Assembly (NCBI RefSeq): GCF_000233715.2
Contig: NC_021184.1
Coordinates: forward strand, 4,460,001-4,524,000
Direction: 5' to 3'
Length of the DNA stretch: 64,000 bases
From: Desulfoscipio gibsoniae DSM 7213
GTDB lineage: Bacteria > Bacillota > Desulfotomaculia > Desulfotomaculales > Desulfallaceae
Below, one piece after another: positions 25,272-33,182 of this stretch. A model generated the notes under the pieces. That model was not told the origin of the DNA and ran no database searches. It saw only the letters and a list, made by a program, of their open reading frames with translations. A program made the position numbers and the translations under genes. Numbering within the stretch: the stretch's first letter is position 1; the number at the start of each line of letters is the position of its first letter.

Positions 25272-25693
25272 AGAATATTTATCCCAAGCCATCAGGCTTG
25301 ACCACAGAATAAGCAGCAAGCTGGAGCAATTGGAGAACTTAAAGGCCCTGGCCATGCGGGTAACCTCAAACCTGACCCAGGAAAAGGTATCCGGTGGTAG
25401 AAATATCAGAGGTCCTTTTGAAAACACCATGGCTAAGATTATTGATTTGGAAAAAGAAATTAACCAGGAGGTTGACCAGTTTATAGAACTCAAACAGGAA
25501 ATCATGGGCACCATTTGCCGGGTGGAAGATGTGAATTGCCAGTTGGTGCTGGAGAAAAGATATATCAGCGGCAAGTCCTGGGGGGATATCTCTTTGGAGC
25601 TTGGGTATAGCAGGAGCGGGGGTTTTTAGAATCCACGGTGAAGGATTAAAAGAAATTAACGAAATACTAAAAAAGTGGACTAAAATGGACTAA
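25261..25693 (+). pseudogene. DUF1492 family phage protein with a +1 frameshift
   Basis: The first frame (25261-25629, 122 residues) begins KAKEYLSQAIRLDHRISSKL and ends LELGYSRSGGF at TAG, matching DUF1492 proteins up to the last helix. Skipping one base in the stretch GCGGGGGTTTTTAG (25616-25629) continues as FRIHGEGLKEINEILKKW to TAA 25691-25693, the expected family ending. It is therefore a 1-nt insertion in a homopolymer, a sequencing error, or a +1 programmed shift at UUU-UAG. DUF1492 proteins are associated with the late-gene switch of phages. Confidence 0.75.
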
Positions 25694-25785
25694 AGTGGAC
25701 TTAGCAAGTGTGGTATAGTGTAAGGTGTAAAGATATAAAAACATATTCAAGAAAAGCCCCAGGATACTGTGGGCTTTAATTTTTT
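25674..25785 (+). promoter_or_regulatory. TGGACT repeats and hairpin before the late region
   Basis: TGGACTAAA-like units occur three times at 25676-25700. A hairpin (AAAGCCC...GGGCTTT, 25753-25777) with a T run follows. The repeats overlap the end of the DUF1492 frame. This resembles the regulatory gap that separates early and late genes in many Firmicute siphoviruses. Confidence 0.45.
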
Positions 25786-25800
25786 AGGAGATGAAACCAA

Positions 25801-26007
25801 ATGAGAACATGCGCCTATGAAGGTTGTCGGCATGAAATAAAACCCGGCAGCCCTTATTGTAAATATCATGCCAGGCTGATTGAAATAGAAAATAACAGTC
25901 CGAAGTGGCTCAATGACATGATCCAGGAAATGCGGGACAAAATGAACAGCGAAAAATGCGTAAAGGCAAGCATGGCACCAGGCGATCATCCAGTTAAAAG
26001 TGACTAA
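25801..26007 (+). CDS. Small zinc-binding hypothetical protein
   Basis: 68 residues starting MRTCAYEGCRHEI and containing YCKYHARLIEIE; the C4/H pattern suggests a zinc knuckle. ATG follows TTAGGAGATG. No known function. It resembles the N-terminal part of the HNH protein downstream (CRHPGCPELTEARFCPKH). Confidence 0.65.
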   Translation: MRTCAYEGCRHEIKPGSPYCKYHARLIEIENNSPKWLNDMIQEMRDKMNSEKCVKASMAPGDHPVKSD

Positions 26008-26093
26008 ACAACCATATGCCACGGCTACTAACGAAAATAATCTAAGCTCTGACAGCAACTTGCTCTCAGGGCTTTTTCTATGGAGGTGCCATT

Positions 26094-26492
26094 ATGAAAT
26101 GCATATCCTGTCGCTTTGCCAGCACCGATAAATCCGCTAGCGATAAACACTGGACGGCTTATGAGTGTGGTAACCCAAAGAGCGAATACCATAAATCTTT
26201 AATTAACATATCCGAAGACGGCAATAAACATAAACGTATCTCCTGGTCCGGCTGCCAGCACGGTGAGAGGAAGGTGAAACCCAATGCCACGGAAACCACC
26301 AGCGCCATGCCGCCATCCCGGTTGCCCGGAGCTAACGGAAGCCAGGTTCTGTCCCAAACACATGCAGGAATACAACCGGCAGTACAACCGGAAGGAAAGA
26401 CCCAAGTATTCCAAACAGCTTTACAACAGTGCCCGGTGGCAGCGGTTAAGAAAGAAAGTTCTACTGGAGCATCCCCTCTGTGTAGAGTGTGA
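26094..26492 (+). CDS. Hypothetical protein with cysteine motif, C-terminus overlapping HNH gene
   Basis: The first 60 residues (KCISCRFASTDKSASDKHW, YECGNPKSEYHKSL, GCQHGERK) look like a real small zinc-type phage protein. The remaining 70 read across the HNH gene in another frame for 209 nt and have the composition of a shadow reading. The gene is probably real but its natural stop may have been lost. Confidence 0.5.
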   Translation: MKCISCRFASTDKSASDKHWTAYECGNPKSEYHKSLINISEDGNKHKRISWSGCQHGERKVKPNATETTSAMPPSRLPGANGSQVLSQTHAGIQPAVQPEGKTQVFQTALQQCPVAAVKKESSTGASPLCRV

Positions 26493-26667
26493 ACGCCAGG
26501 GCAGGATTACTCCGGCAACAATAGTTGATCACGTAAAACCCCACAAAGGTAATCTGAATCTGTTTTGGGATGAGAACAATTTACAAGCTCTTTGTAAAAA
26601 TTGTCATGACAGCAAGACCACAAAGGAAGGCCGCTGGGGTGATAAGAATAGGGTTTACAGTTATTAG
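26284..26667 (+). CDS. HNH endonuclease
   Basis: 127 residues. An N-terminal zinc-like segment (CRHPGCPELTEARFCPKH) precedes the HNH domain: HPLCVECERQGRITPATIVD, HVKPHKG, NLQALCKNCHDSKT. Phage HNH proteins of this kind sit just before terminase genes and take part in DNA packaging. Here the terminase genes lie 6.8 kb downstream because a cargo island is inserted. Confidence 0.88.
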   Translation: MPRKPPAPCRHPGCPELTEARFCPKHMQEYNRQYNRKERPKYSKQLYNSARWQRLRKKVLLEHPLCVECERQGRITPATIVDHVKPHKGNLNLFWDENNLQALCKNCHDSKTTKEGRWGDKNRVYSY

Positions 26668-26709
26668 GCAGTCTGGCAGCAGTAGAAAAAAAAAGCGACT
26701 TTATCCTGC

Positions 26710-26982
26710 TTAGAATAAATCGCTGTGGGTTCCCGTCCTGGTTAAAGATAGGGTCAGGATATCCTTTTCAATTTTGTATATAAGCAGCCAGTCAGGAGTA
26801 ATGTGGCATTCACGGTGACCACCGTAATTACCGGAAAGCGGGTGGTCAAGATATTTTTGAGGAAGTGGTTTCTCCTGGACAAGAATATTTAACACTTCCT
26901 CCAGCAGTTTTACATCATAGCCCCGTTTAACAATAGCTTTGTAGTCCTTTTTAAAGCGGCTGGAGTATCTAATTTTCAGCAT
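26710..26982 (-). CDS. YafQ-family type II toxin (mRNA interferase)
   Basis: 90 residues: SSRFKKDYKAIVKRGYD, HPLSGNYGGHRECHITPDW, and GTHSDLF. The His, Asp and Trp residues of the YafQ active site (HPL, GHRECHI, PDWL, GTHSDLF) are kept, so it should be an active ribosome-dependent RNase. It overlaps the antitoxin stop by 14 nt and is transcribed against the phage genes. Confidence 0.9.
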   Translation of the reverse strand: MLKIRYSSRFKKDYKAIVKRGYDVKLLEEVLNILVQEKPLPQKYLDHPLSGNYGGHRECHITPDWLLIYKIEKDILTLSLTRTGTHSDLF

Positions 26983-27244
26983 TTAGATCCTCCATCAAGG
27001 CATCTACGCTGTCAAAGGTTTTGCTCATATTGCGGTTGTTATTAACATCATCAATTGCGGCCCGTGTTTCCTCATTGGGTGTGTCAAGGCGAAGGTCAAA
27101 AGGAATGCCGCCGTAACGAACGGAGTAACGCAAAAACATATTCATAGCAGTGGACATGTTGAGGCCAAGCTCGTTAAAGATAGCCTCAGCTTTACGCTTT
27201 AATTCCTTATCGACACGAACATTTATATTGGTTGTACCGGCCAT
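26969..27244 (-). CDS. RelB/DinJ-family antitoxin
   Basis: 91 residues with the ribbon-helix-helix N-terminus (TTNINVRVDKELKRKAEA) and GLNMSTAMNMFLRYSV, then a toxin-binding tail. It is paired with YafQ downstream. An operator-like inverted repeat (GTAAAACATT/AATGTTTTAC) lies 29-77 nt upstream, consistent with autoregulation. Confidence 0.9.
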   Translation of the reverse strand: MAGTTNINVRVDKELKRKAEAIFNELGLNMSTAMNMFLRYSVRYGGIPFDLRLDTPNEETRAAIDDVNNNRNMSKTFDSVDALMEDLNAEN

Positions 27245-27272
27245 AATATCAACTCCTTTCTATACTTATATT

Positions 27273-27321
27273 GTAAAACATTGTACGCAATTTATCAATA
27301 AATAATACCATAATGTTTTAC
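27273..27321 (-). promoter_or_regulatory. Operator-like inverted repeat of the YafQ/DinJ pair
   Basis: GTAAAACATT (27273-27282) and AATGTTTTAC (27312-27321) are perfect 10-bp arms around an AT-rich 29-bp centre, just upstream of the antitoxin start. RHH antitoxins typically bind such repeats. Confidence 0.6.
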
Positions 27322-27504
27322 TTTGTAATGGAAGGTCATTCTCATGGAGGGGGTAGTAAATCGCTGAAAACGGGAGCAAAACGGAGCGGGCGCGGGCCTT
27401 CGCGTGGGAATTCGCAAAATTCCAGATGGGGGTTGTCAAGGTCTAATGCTTGACATGGCACGAAATACAGCGATTTTAAGCAGGTTAAGAAGGAGGTGGC
27501 CCTT

Positions 27505-28899
27505 TTGGAGATTAAACGCATTCCACTGAAACAGATTAACCCGGCCAAATACAATCCTCGTAAGGATTTAAAGCCTGGAGATCCGGAATACGAGAAATTA
27601 AAGAAATCTATTGACGAATTTGACCTGGTGGAACCTTTGGTGATGAACAAGCGGGGCAACATGCTCATCTCTGGCCACCAACGACTAAAAATTTTACTGG
27701 AGCGGGGAGATACCGAAACGGAAGTGTCCGTGGTTGATTTGCCACCTGACCGTGAAAGGGCCTTAAACATTACCCTTAATAAAATCGCCGGTCAATGGGA
27801 TCTGCCCAAACTGAGCGAGCTGCTCAAGAACTTGGATGATGACTTAAAAGATATTACCGGCTTTGATGCCGAGGAAATAGATGAATTGCTGGGCTTTAAA
27901 GAAGAAGTCCAGGAGGATAACTTTGACGAGGAAGCACCGGAGCGGCCCATCACTAAACCAGGGGACATCTGGCTTTTGGGCAATCACCGGCTGCTTTGTG
28001 GGGACAGCACCAACCCAGCTGATGTAGAAAGACTAATGCACGGTGCCAAAGCCAACTGCGTTATTACCTCCCCGCCCTACGCCATGCAGCGCAAGGACGA
28101 CTACGGCGGGATACCGGCAGAGGAATATCCGGGCTGGTTTTTTCATGTGGCCAGTAACGTTTACCGGATACTTGACGACAGCGGCTCCTTCTTCGTCAAC
28201 ATCAAGGAGCACGTTGAGGGCGGCCAGCGTTCCCTTTACGTGATGAAAACCATCATTGCTTTGGTGGAAGGTGGCTGGCGGTATGTGGATCAGCTAATCT
28301 GGACGAAGCCAGGGCTGCCCGGTGGCTGGTCTAATCGCCTGAGAAACGACTTTGAGCCGGTGCACTTCTTCACCAAGAAGGAACAGATCGACTGGATGGT
28401 GCAGCTGGTAGAGGTTGATGAGGACAGATTGGCAACATTACCGGCGGACCTGGTGGAAATGTACGAGGACATTTTCCACTTCACCAAAGCTAAGAAAATT
28501 AAATTCAAACCCAGGGCGGTAGGCAGTGAATCAGATGCCATCCGGGTCTACAGCAAAACCAATAAAACCAAAGGCGACTCCGGTAATATCAGCGTCAGCG
28601 GCAAATTCAAAAAGGGCATCGCTAGGCCAGGGAATGTGCTATCATTACCCGGCAACCAAAGTTCCGTAAAACACTCAGCCGCATTTCCAGTGAAGCTCCC
28701 GGCCTTTTTCATCAAGCTCGCTACTGATGTGGGGGATAACGTTTACGAACCCTTCAGCGGCTCTGGCACCACCATCATGGCCGCTGAGCAGCTGGGACGG
28801 AATTGCTATGCCATGGAATTGTCCCCAGGGTATTGTGATTTGGCCGTGAAACGCTGGGAGCAGCTTACCAGGGAGAAGGCAGTAAGGCAGGAGGTGTAA
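27505..28899 (+). CDS. ParB-like domain DNA methyltransferase, copy 1
   Basis: 464 residues from TTG 27505 (AGGAGG 8 nt upstream; start aligned to the neighbour's TTG). The N-terminal ParB/Srx domain at about 1-110 has LISGHQRLKILLERGDTE. The methyltransferase half carries ITSPPYAMQRKDDYGG as motif IV and YEPFSGSGTTIMAAEQLGRN as motif I, in the order typical of beta-class N4/N6 enzymes. Such phage enzymes modify phage DNA against host restriction. No cognate nuclease is seen. The gene follows a toxin-antitoxin insert. Confidence 0.9.
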   Translation: MEIKRIPLKQINPAKYNPRKDLKPGDPEYEKLKKSIDEFDLVEPLVMNKRGNMLISGHQRLKILLERGDTETEVSVVDLPPDRERALNITLNKIAGQWDLPKLSELLKNLDDDLKDITGFDAEEIDELLGFKEEVQEDNFDEEAPERPITKPGDIWLLGNHRLLCGDSTNPADVERLMHGAKANCVITSPPYAMQRKDDYGGIPAEEYPGWFFHVASNVYRILDDSGSFFVNIKEHVEGGQRSLYVMKTIIALVEGGWRYVDQLIWTKPGLPGGWSNRLRNDFEPVHFFTKKEQIDWMVQLVEVDEDRLATLPADLVEMYEDIFHFTKAKKIKFKPRAVGSESDAIRVYSKTNKTKGDSGNISVSGKFKKGIARPGNVLSLPGNQSSVKHSAAFPVKLPAFFIKLATDVGDNVYEPFSGSGTTIMAAEQLGRNCYAMELSPGYCDLAVKRWEQLTREKAVRQEV

Positions 28900-28902
28900 A
28901 GA

Positions 28903-30126
28903 TTGGAGATACAAAGACTACCGCTGGAGAAATTAAATCCGGCTAAATATAACCCACGGAAAGACTTAAAGCCCGGAGATCCGGAATACGAAAAACTGAA
29001 AAAATCCATAGAGACCTTTGGCTATGTGGAGCCCATCGTGTGGAATAAACGCACTGGTCAGATCGTAGGGGGCCACCAGAGATTTAAAGTTTTACAGCAC
29101 CAAGGGGAAACCGAGATTGAGTGTGTAGTAGTGGATCTGGATGAGCAACGGGAAAAGGCCCTGAACATAACGCTTAATAAAGTCACTGGTGAATGGGACC
29201 TGCCTAAACTGGCCGACTTAATCAGCGAACTGGATAACGGAATATTTGATATTTCCCTAACCGGCTTTGATGCCGCTGAGATAGAGGATTTATTTTCCAA
29301 AGTCCACGACAAGGATGTTAAAGAAGACGACTTCGATGTGGACGGAGCTTTGAAGGAACCGGTTATCAGTAAACCCGGTGACTTGTGGCTGCTGGGAAGG
29401 CACCGGCTCCTTTGTGGAGATAGCACTAAAGCGCAAACGTATGAAAAACTAATGGACGGCAAAAAGGCCAATCTCATAGTCAGTGACTTGCCTTATAACG
29501 TGGACTACGAAGGAACGGCAGGGAAAATTAAAAACGATAATATGGGAGACAGGGAATTTTACGAATTTCTCCTAAAGGCCGCCACAAATATGTATGAAAA
29601 TGTTGTAGACGGTGGCGTTGTCTATATTTTTCATGCAGACAGGGAAACCGTTAATTTTAGAACCGCCTTTAGGGACGCTGGCTTCTTTTGTCACCAAACC
29701 TGCATTTGGGTGAAAAACGCACCGGTGCTTAGTAGATGCGACTATTTATACGCTCATGAACCCATTTTATATCTATGGAAGCCCACAGCAGGCCATAAGT
29801 TTTACGGTGATAGAAAACATAGGACGGTATGGAATTTTGACCGGCCAGCCAAATCAAAACTCCATCCAACTACGAAGCCAGTGGCTCTGTGTGCTTACCC
29901 TATCCAAAACAGCAGTGCTCCCAATGGCATCGTGCTCGACCCCTTCTCCGGCAGCTTTTCTACCGGCATTGCTTGCGAACAGCTGGATCGTATTTGCTAT
30001 GCTACCGAGTTGGAGGAACGCTTCGTAGATGTAGGAGTGAAAAGATACATTGAGCATATCGGCTCCGATAGTGATGTCTACTTAATCCGGGATGGACAGA
30101 AAATTAGATACGCTGACCTGCTATAA
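28903..30126 (+). CDS. ParB-like domain DNA methyltransferase, copy 2
   Basis: 407 residues, paralogous to copy 1 in the ParB domain (KLNPAKYNPRKDLKPGDP against QINPAKYNPRKDLKPGDP). The methylase half differs: motif IV reads VSDLPYNVDYEG and motif I DPFSGSFSTGIACEQLDRI. So a different target sequence is likely. TTG start 28903, 3 nt after copy 1, with GGAGGTG upstream. DLPY in place of the usual DPPY is notable. Confidence 0.9.
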   Translation: MEIQRLPLEKLNPAKYNPRKDLKPGDPEYEKLKKSIETFGYVEPIVWNKRTGQIVGGHQRFKVLQHQGETEIECVVVDLDEQREKALNITLNKVTGEWDLPKLADLISELDNGIFDISLTGFDAAEIEDLFSKVHDKDVKEDDFDVDGALKEPVISKPGDLWLLGRHRLLCGDSTKAQTYEKLMDGKKANLIVSDLPYNVDYEGTAGKIKNDNMGDREFYEFLLKAATNMYENVVDGGVVYIFHADRETVNFRTAFRDAGFFCHQTCIWVKNAPVLSRCDYLYAHEPILYLWKPTAGHKFYGDRKHRTVWNFDRPAKSKLHPTTKPVALCAYPIQNSSAPNGIVLDPFSGSFSTGIACEQLDRICYATELEERFVDVGVKRYIEHIGSDSDVYLIRDGQKIRYADLL

Positions 30127-30131
30127 ATCCC

Positions 30132-30180
30132 TTGCTATTCCTGTGGTTTTAAGTGATGTATAGACATACCAAAAACCACA
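30132..30180 (+). promoter_or_regulatory. Promoter/hairpin element E1
   Basis: TTGCTA (30132) is 17 nt before GATGTATAG, and TGTGGTTTT/AAAACCACA arms (9 bp) enclose AGTGATGTATAGACATACC. GGAGG follows the 3' arm. The same layout recurs at 31223 and 32618 with compensating arm changes. Confidence 0.55.
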
Positions 30181-30194
30181 GGAGGGGACCCAAG

Positions 30195-30959
30195 ATGACC
30201 AGAAAAGAGCTTGTACACAAGCTGGCTGAGCATTTAGGAATACGACCTGTCTATTTAGCTGCCCCCAGCTTTGCTTATCAAGTTGGCGAATATACCGTTA
30301 ACCGACAAGGCAATATCCTTGACAGCGAGGGTCAGGTGCTGGAACTGGAGGCGCTGCTGGCAGGCGGGAAGGAGGAACCGGAGTTGGAGATCATAACTGA
30401 GCAAAAGGAAACTGCGGAAGCGAACACTTCTGTCGAAACAAAACCCACTGCTTTGGAAGTAGGGATACCTTTGGAAGGCTACGATGGCCGGAGTTTGCGG
30501 AACCTGCTCCACATGATTTACAGTAAGCAGCCGTTAATTAAAAAAGCATTAAACCTTGATGCAGATTTGGTGAGCGAGGAAGTAATAACTGCTTTAAACC
30601 AGCAGCCCATGACAACTCTGGAGCATTTCCAAAATGCACTGGAAGGTAAAAGCTGCCCCGGCATCGACTTTGATTTCAACAAGGGAACCATCACCTTCAA
30701 GCTAGGGCAAGGTGGAGACGACCCGGAGAAGGTAGAAGCGGCCACTCAATTGTTAGCCTTGGTGAACCTTAGCGCCAGGCGCTCCAAGCTAAACATTTCT
30801 GCCAAGGTCAAAGCCACCGATAATGAAAAATACACATTTAGAACTTGGCTCCTGCGCTTAGGGATGATAGGCGATGACTACAGGCTAGCCCGCCGGGTTC
30901 TTTTGCAAAACCTCCCCGGTAACAGCGCTTTTAGAAAACAAGTCCAGGAGGGAGCGTAA
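30195..30959 (+). CDS. Phage protein of the type annotated virulence-related, with shared C-terminal module
   Basis: 254 residues. N-terminal KELVHKLAEHLGIRPVYL and APSFAYQVGEYTVN are of a phage family often called virulence-related, without shown function. Residues about 210-254 (KYTFRTWLLRLGMIG, then NLPGNSAFR) closely match the C-terminus of the amidoligase downstream (KYTFRTWLLRLGLIG, NLEGDSAFR). ATG 30195 is chosen over 30153 because GGAGG precedes it and the earlier start lies inside element E1. The shared tail suggests interaction with a common partner. Confidence 0.7.
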   Translation: MTRKELVHKLAEHLGIRPVYLAAPSFAYQVGEYTVNRQGNILDSEGQVLELEALLAGGKEEPELEIITEQKETAEANTSVETKPTALEVGIPLEGYDGRSLRNLLHMIYSKQPLIKKALNLDADLVSEEVITALNQQPMTTLEHFQNALEGKSCPGIDFDFNKGTITFKLGQGGDDPEKVEAATQLLALVNLSARRSKLNISAKVKATDNEKYTFRTWLLRLGMIGDDYRLARRVLLQNLPGNSAFRKQVQEGA

Positions 30960-31148
30960 ATGACCAAACCAAGATGCAAATTGGTCGGTGAAAACGGCAA
31001 CATCTTTAACCTAATGGGCATCGCCAGCCGCACTCTTAAAGATGCCGGGCTGGAGGAACAAGCGGCAGAAATGCGAGAGAGGATTTTTAAGTCCGAAAGC
31101 TACGACAGAGCACTGCAGATAATCATGGAATATGTGGATGCGGAATAA
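30960..31148 (+). CDS. Small hypothetical protein of the amidoligase island
   Basis: 62 residues, MTKPRCKLVGENGNIFNLM then EMRERIFKSESYDRALQII. It starts directly after the previous stop, overlapping its TAA by one base. No family with a known function; small proteins of this kind accompany amidoligase-type genes in Firmicute phages. Confidence 0.7.
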   Translation: MTKPRCKLVGENGNIFNLMGIASRTLKDAGLEEQAAEMRERIFKSESYDRALQIIMEYVDAE

Positions 31149-31222
31149 GGCTGGGGCATAAGCACCGGTCTTTTCTCTAGCTAAACAACCGCCTAAATAT
31201 TAACTTTTAAGGAAAATAACCC

Positions 31223-31271
31223 TTGCTATTATGTGTGTTTAGAGTGATATATAGACTACCAAAAACACACA
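31223..31271 (+). promoter_or_regulatory. Promoter/hairpin element E2
   Basis: TTGCTA (31223), 17 nt, GATATATAG; arms TGTGTGTTT/AAACACACA enclose AGAGTGATATATAGACTACC. The core matches E1 while the arms have changed in a compensating manner. GGGGG ribosome site follows the 3' arm. Confidence 0.55.
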
Positions 31272-31286
31272 GGGGGTTTTCCGAAC

Positions 31287-32195
31287 ATGAAAAACTTAAC
31301 CTTTGGGATAGAAATTGAACTCACCGGGATTAGCAGGGAAGCAGCTGCCAAAGCAGTGGCGGGATACTTCGGCACCAGCGCCCACTACCTTGGCGGCGGC
31401 TACGACAAATGGGAAGCGCCGGACAACCAAGGCCGCAGCTGGTTTATTATGAACGACAGCAGCATCAGGCCGGAAACCAAGCGGCAAGGCAAAAGAATCG
31501 CAGCGGGATTGGACCACCGGTTGGAGCTGGTTTCCCCCATCTGCACCTACAGCGACATCGAAACGGTGCAGGAGATTATCAGAGCCTTAAGAAAAGCCGG
31601 AGCCTTCTGCAACCGCAGTTGTGGGCTGCACGTCCATGTTGGCAAAGAAAGATTCACCGCCAAAACTTTACGGAATCTGGTCAACATTGTGGCCAGCAAA
31701 GAGGACTTGATTTACCAAGCTCTGCAGGTGGACGAGCAGCGGAAACGCCGGTACTGCCAAAAGGTAAAGGAGAGCTTTTTGGAAGAACTGAACCGGCGAA
31801 AGCCAACGGAGCTGGAGCAGCTGGCCGACCTTTGGTACCAGGGTTACAGCGGCAGCCGCAGCCAACATTACCACAGCAGCCGCTACCACGGGTTAAACTT
31901 ACATGCTACTTTCAACGGCCCCACGGTGGAGTTTAGGCTTTTCAACGGAACCACCCACGCCGGGAAAGTCAAAGCCTACATACAGTTTTGCTTGGCGGTA
32001 AGTTACCAGGCTTTAAGCCAAAAGAACGCCAGCGCCAAGAAGACTGAGACCTCAAACCCCAAGTACACTTTTAGAACCTGGCTTTTGAGACTAGGCCTTA
32101 TTGGCAAAGAATTTGAAACCGCCAGGCTTCACCTTTTAAAGAACCTGGAAGGCGACAGCGCCTTTAGAAACGGCAGACAGGTGGCTGGGCTTTAA
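31287..32195 (+). CDS. Amidoligase (Amidoligase_2 family)
   Basis: 302 residues. FGIEIELTG at the N-terminus, CGLHVHVGKERF in the middle and TVEFRLFNGTTHAGKVKAY are the hallmarks of Amidoligase_2 (glutamine-synthetase-like fold). These enzymes are predicted to make amide or peptide bonds. The C-terminal 46 residues (KYTFRTWLLRLGLIG...NLEGDSAFR) are shared with the protein at 30195. A GGCT gene follows 0.5 kb downstream, a pairing noted for the family, where amide bonds are made and removed. The substrate is unknown; cell-wall peptides or proteins are possible. Confidence 0.88.
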   Translation: MKNLTFGIEIELTGISREAAAKAVAGYFGTSAHYLGGGYDKWEAPDNQGRSWFIMNDSSIRPETKRQGKRIAAGLDHRLELVSPICTYSDIETVQEIIRALRKAGAFCNRSCGLHVHVGKERFTAKTLRNLVNIVASKEDLIYQALQVDEQRKRRYCQKVKESFLEELNRRKPTELEQLADLWYQGYSGSRSQHYHSSRYHGLNLHATFNGPTVEFRLFNGTTHAGKVKAYIQFCLAVSYQALSQKNASAKKTETSNPKYTFRTWLLRLGLIGKEFETARLHLLKNLEGDSAFRNGRQVAGL

Positions 32196-32203
32196 AGCCC
32201 GGC

Positions 32204-32245
32204 TTCCCTTTCTGACAAATAGATGTTAATATGTGGGAAAAAGGG
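32204..32245 (+). promoter_or_regulatory. Promoter/hairpin element E4, weaker copy
   Basis: CCCTTT/AAAGGG arms enclose TGACAAATAGATGTTAATATG. A TAATAT box at 32227 lies 17 nt after TTCCCT. It shares the TGA..(A/T)ATAG core and AAAAAGGG arm of E3 but lacks TTGC. The GGGTGGTG ribosome site overlaps the 3' arm. Confidence 0.35.
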
Positions 32246-32255
32246 TGGTGAAGGC

Positions 32256-32594
32256 ATGTATCTACGGGTAATGACTTTGGATGGCAAACGGGTCAGTGTG
32301 GCCAAAGATGAACTGGGAGTGTTTGAGGAACTAAAGAGCTTTGCTTTTGTCCCCCACACCATGACTGTGGAAGAGTATATTAATTCCATGGTGCATAGCG
32401 CCTGGACCTTTTACGGCAAAGGTGTGCATGTCACCGGAGATACCCTGGCAGAGAAGGCTAAAAGTGCCTACCGTCAATTCGTGGACTATGGCTTTCTGAT
32501 TGAAATCACCAAGGAAGAAGCCCTGGAGCATTTTGGCCTCACCCAAGCTGATGCAGACAAGATGAACATTCCGGGCCTTAGAAGTAACGAATAA
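32256..32594 (+). CDS. Hypothetical phage protein of the amidoligase island
   Basis: 112 residues starting MYLRVMTLDGKRVSVAKDEL; then PHTMTVEEYINSMVHSAWTF and EKAKSAYRQFVDYGFLIEI. No family recognised. ATG 32256 with GGTGGTGAAGG upstream is preferred over the in-frame ATG at 32223, which lies inside the hairpin. Confidence 0.65.
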   Translation: MYLRVMTLDGKRVSVAKDELGVFEELKSFAFVPHTMTVEEYINSMVHSAWTFYGKGVHVTGDTLAEKAKSAYRQFVDYGFLIEITKEEALEHFGLTQADADKMNIPGLRSNE

Positions 32595-32617
32595 CGCCCG
32601 GTTTAAATAAAAAATAC

Positions 32618-32676
32618 TTGCAAAACCCCTGTTTTTGAGTGATAGATAGGTTTACACCATTTAGCCCAAAAAGGGG
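32618..32676 (+). promoter_or_regulatory. Promoter/hairpin element E3
   Basis: TTGCAA (32618), 17 nt, GATAGATAG; arms CCCC-TTTTT and AAAAAGGGG with a 2-nt bulge enclose GAGTGATAGATAGGTTTACACC. The 3' arm includes the ribosome site of the GGCT gene, so pairing could hide it. Confidence 0.5.
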
Positions 32677-32685
32677 GTTTTTTGT

Positions 32686-33117
32686 ATGTACTACTTTGCC
32701 TACGGCAGCAACCTGAACAAGGAACAGATGATGAGCCGCTGCCCGGATGCAATACCGGTGGCCAGGGTAAAACTGCATGGCTACCAACTGACTTTTAACC
32801 GGGTGGCGGATATCGTGGAAGAAGAACAGGCAATTACCTGGGGTGCCATTTACACCGTTTCGTCGGAAGATATTAAAAAACTTGACCGCTATGAAGGCTA
32901 TCCCCGCCTTTATAACAAAATGCCGGTAACGATAGAGGACGACCGGGGAAACATTTACCAGGCCTTTGCTTATGTGCTGACCATCAAGGGTTTAAACGAA
33001 CCCAGCGATGGCTACTATCACATCATTGAACAAGGCTACCGGGACTGGGGGCTGCCCCAAAAACCGCTGCGGGAGGCTTTAAAACGAAGCCTTTTGAGCG
33101 CCCCTGTGGGCCTTTAG
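32686..33117 (+). CDS. Gamma-glutamylcyclotransferase-like (GGCT/AIG2) protein
   Basis: 143 residues: MYYFAYGSNLNKEQMMSRCP carries the YGSNL signature, followed by LHGYQLTFNRVAD, AITWGAIYTVSSED and KLDRYEGYPRLYNK with the catalytic Glu (DRYEGYP). GGCT folds release cyclised gamma-glutamyl groups from amides. The partner amidoligase upstream suggests make-and-break chemistry on a gamma-glutamyl substrate. It has its own E3 promoter/hairpin. Confidence 0.88.
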   Translation: MYYFAYGSNLNKEQMMSRCPDAIPVARVKLHGYQLTFNRVADIVEEEQAITWGAIYTVSSEDIKKLDRYEGYPRLYNKMPVTIEDDRGNIYQAFAYVLTIKGLNEPSDGYYHIIEQGYRDWGLPQKPLREALKRSLLSAPVGL

Positions 33118-33182
33118 CGTTGGGTTATAGCGGCTACATGGTTGGGGAGCAGTGACTAAGGCCAAAACAGGGGGCGATTCGA

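Noticed and set aside
25674-25701. TGGACT repeats as an attachment site
   Set aside because: They lie in the middle of the phage genome and overlap the end of the DUF1492 frame, which makes regulation more likely.
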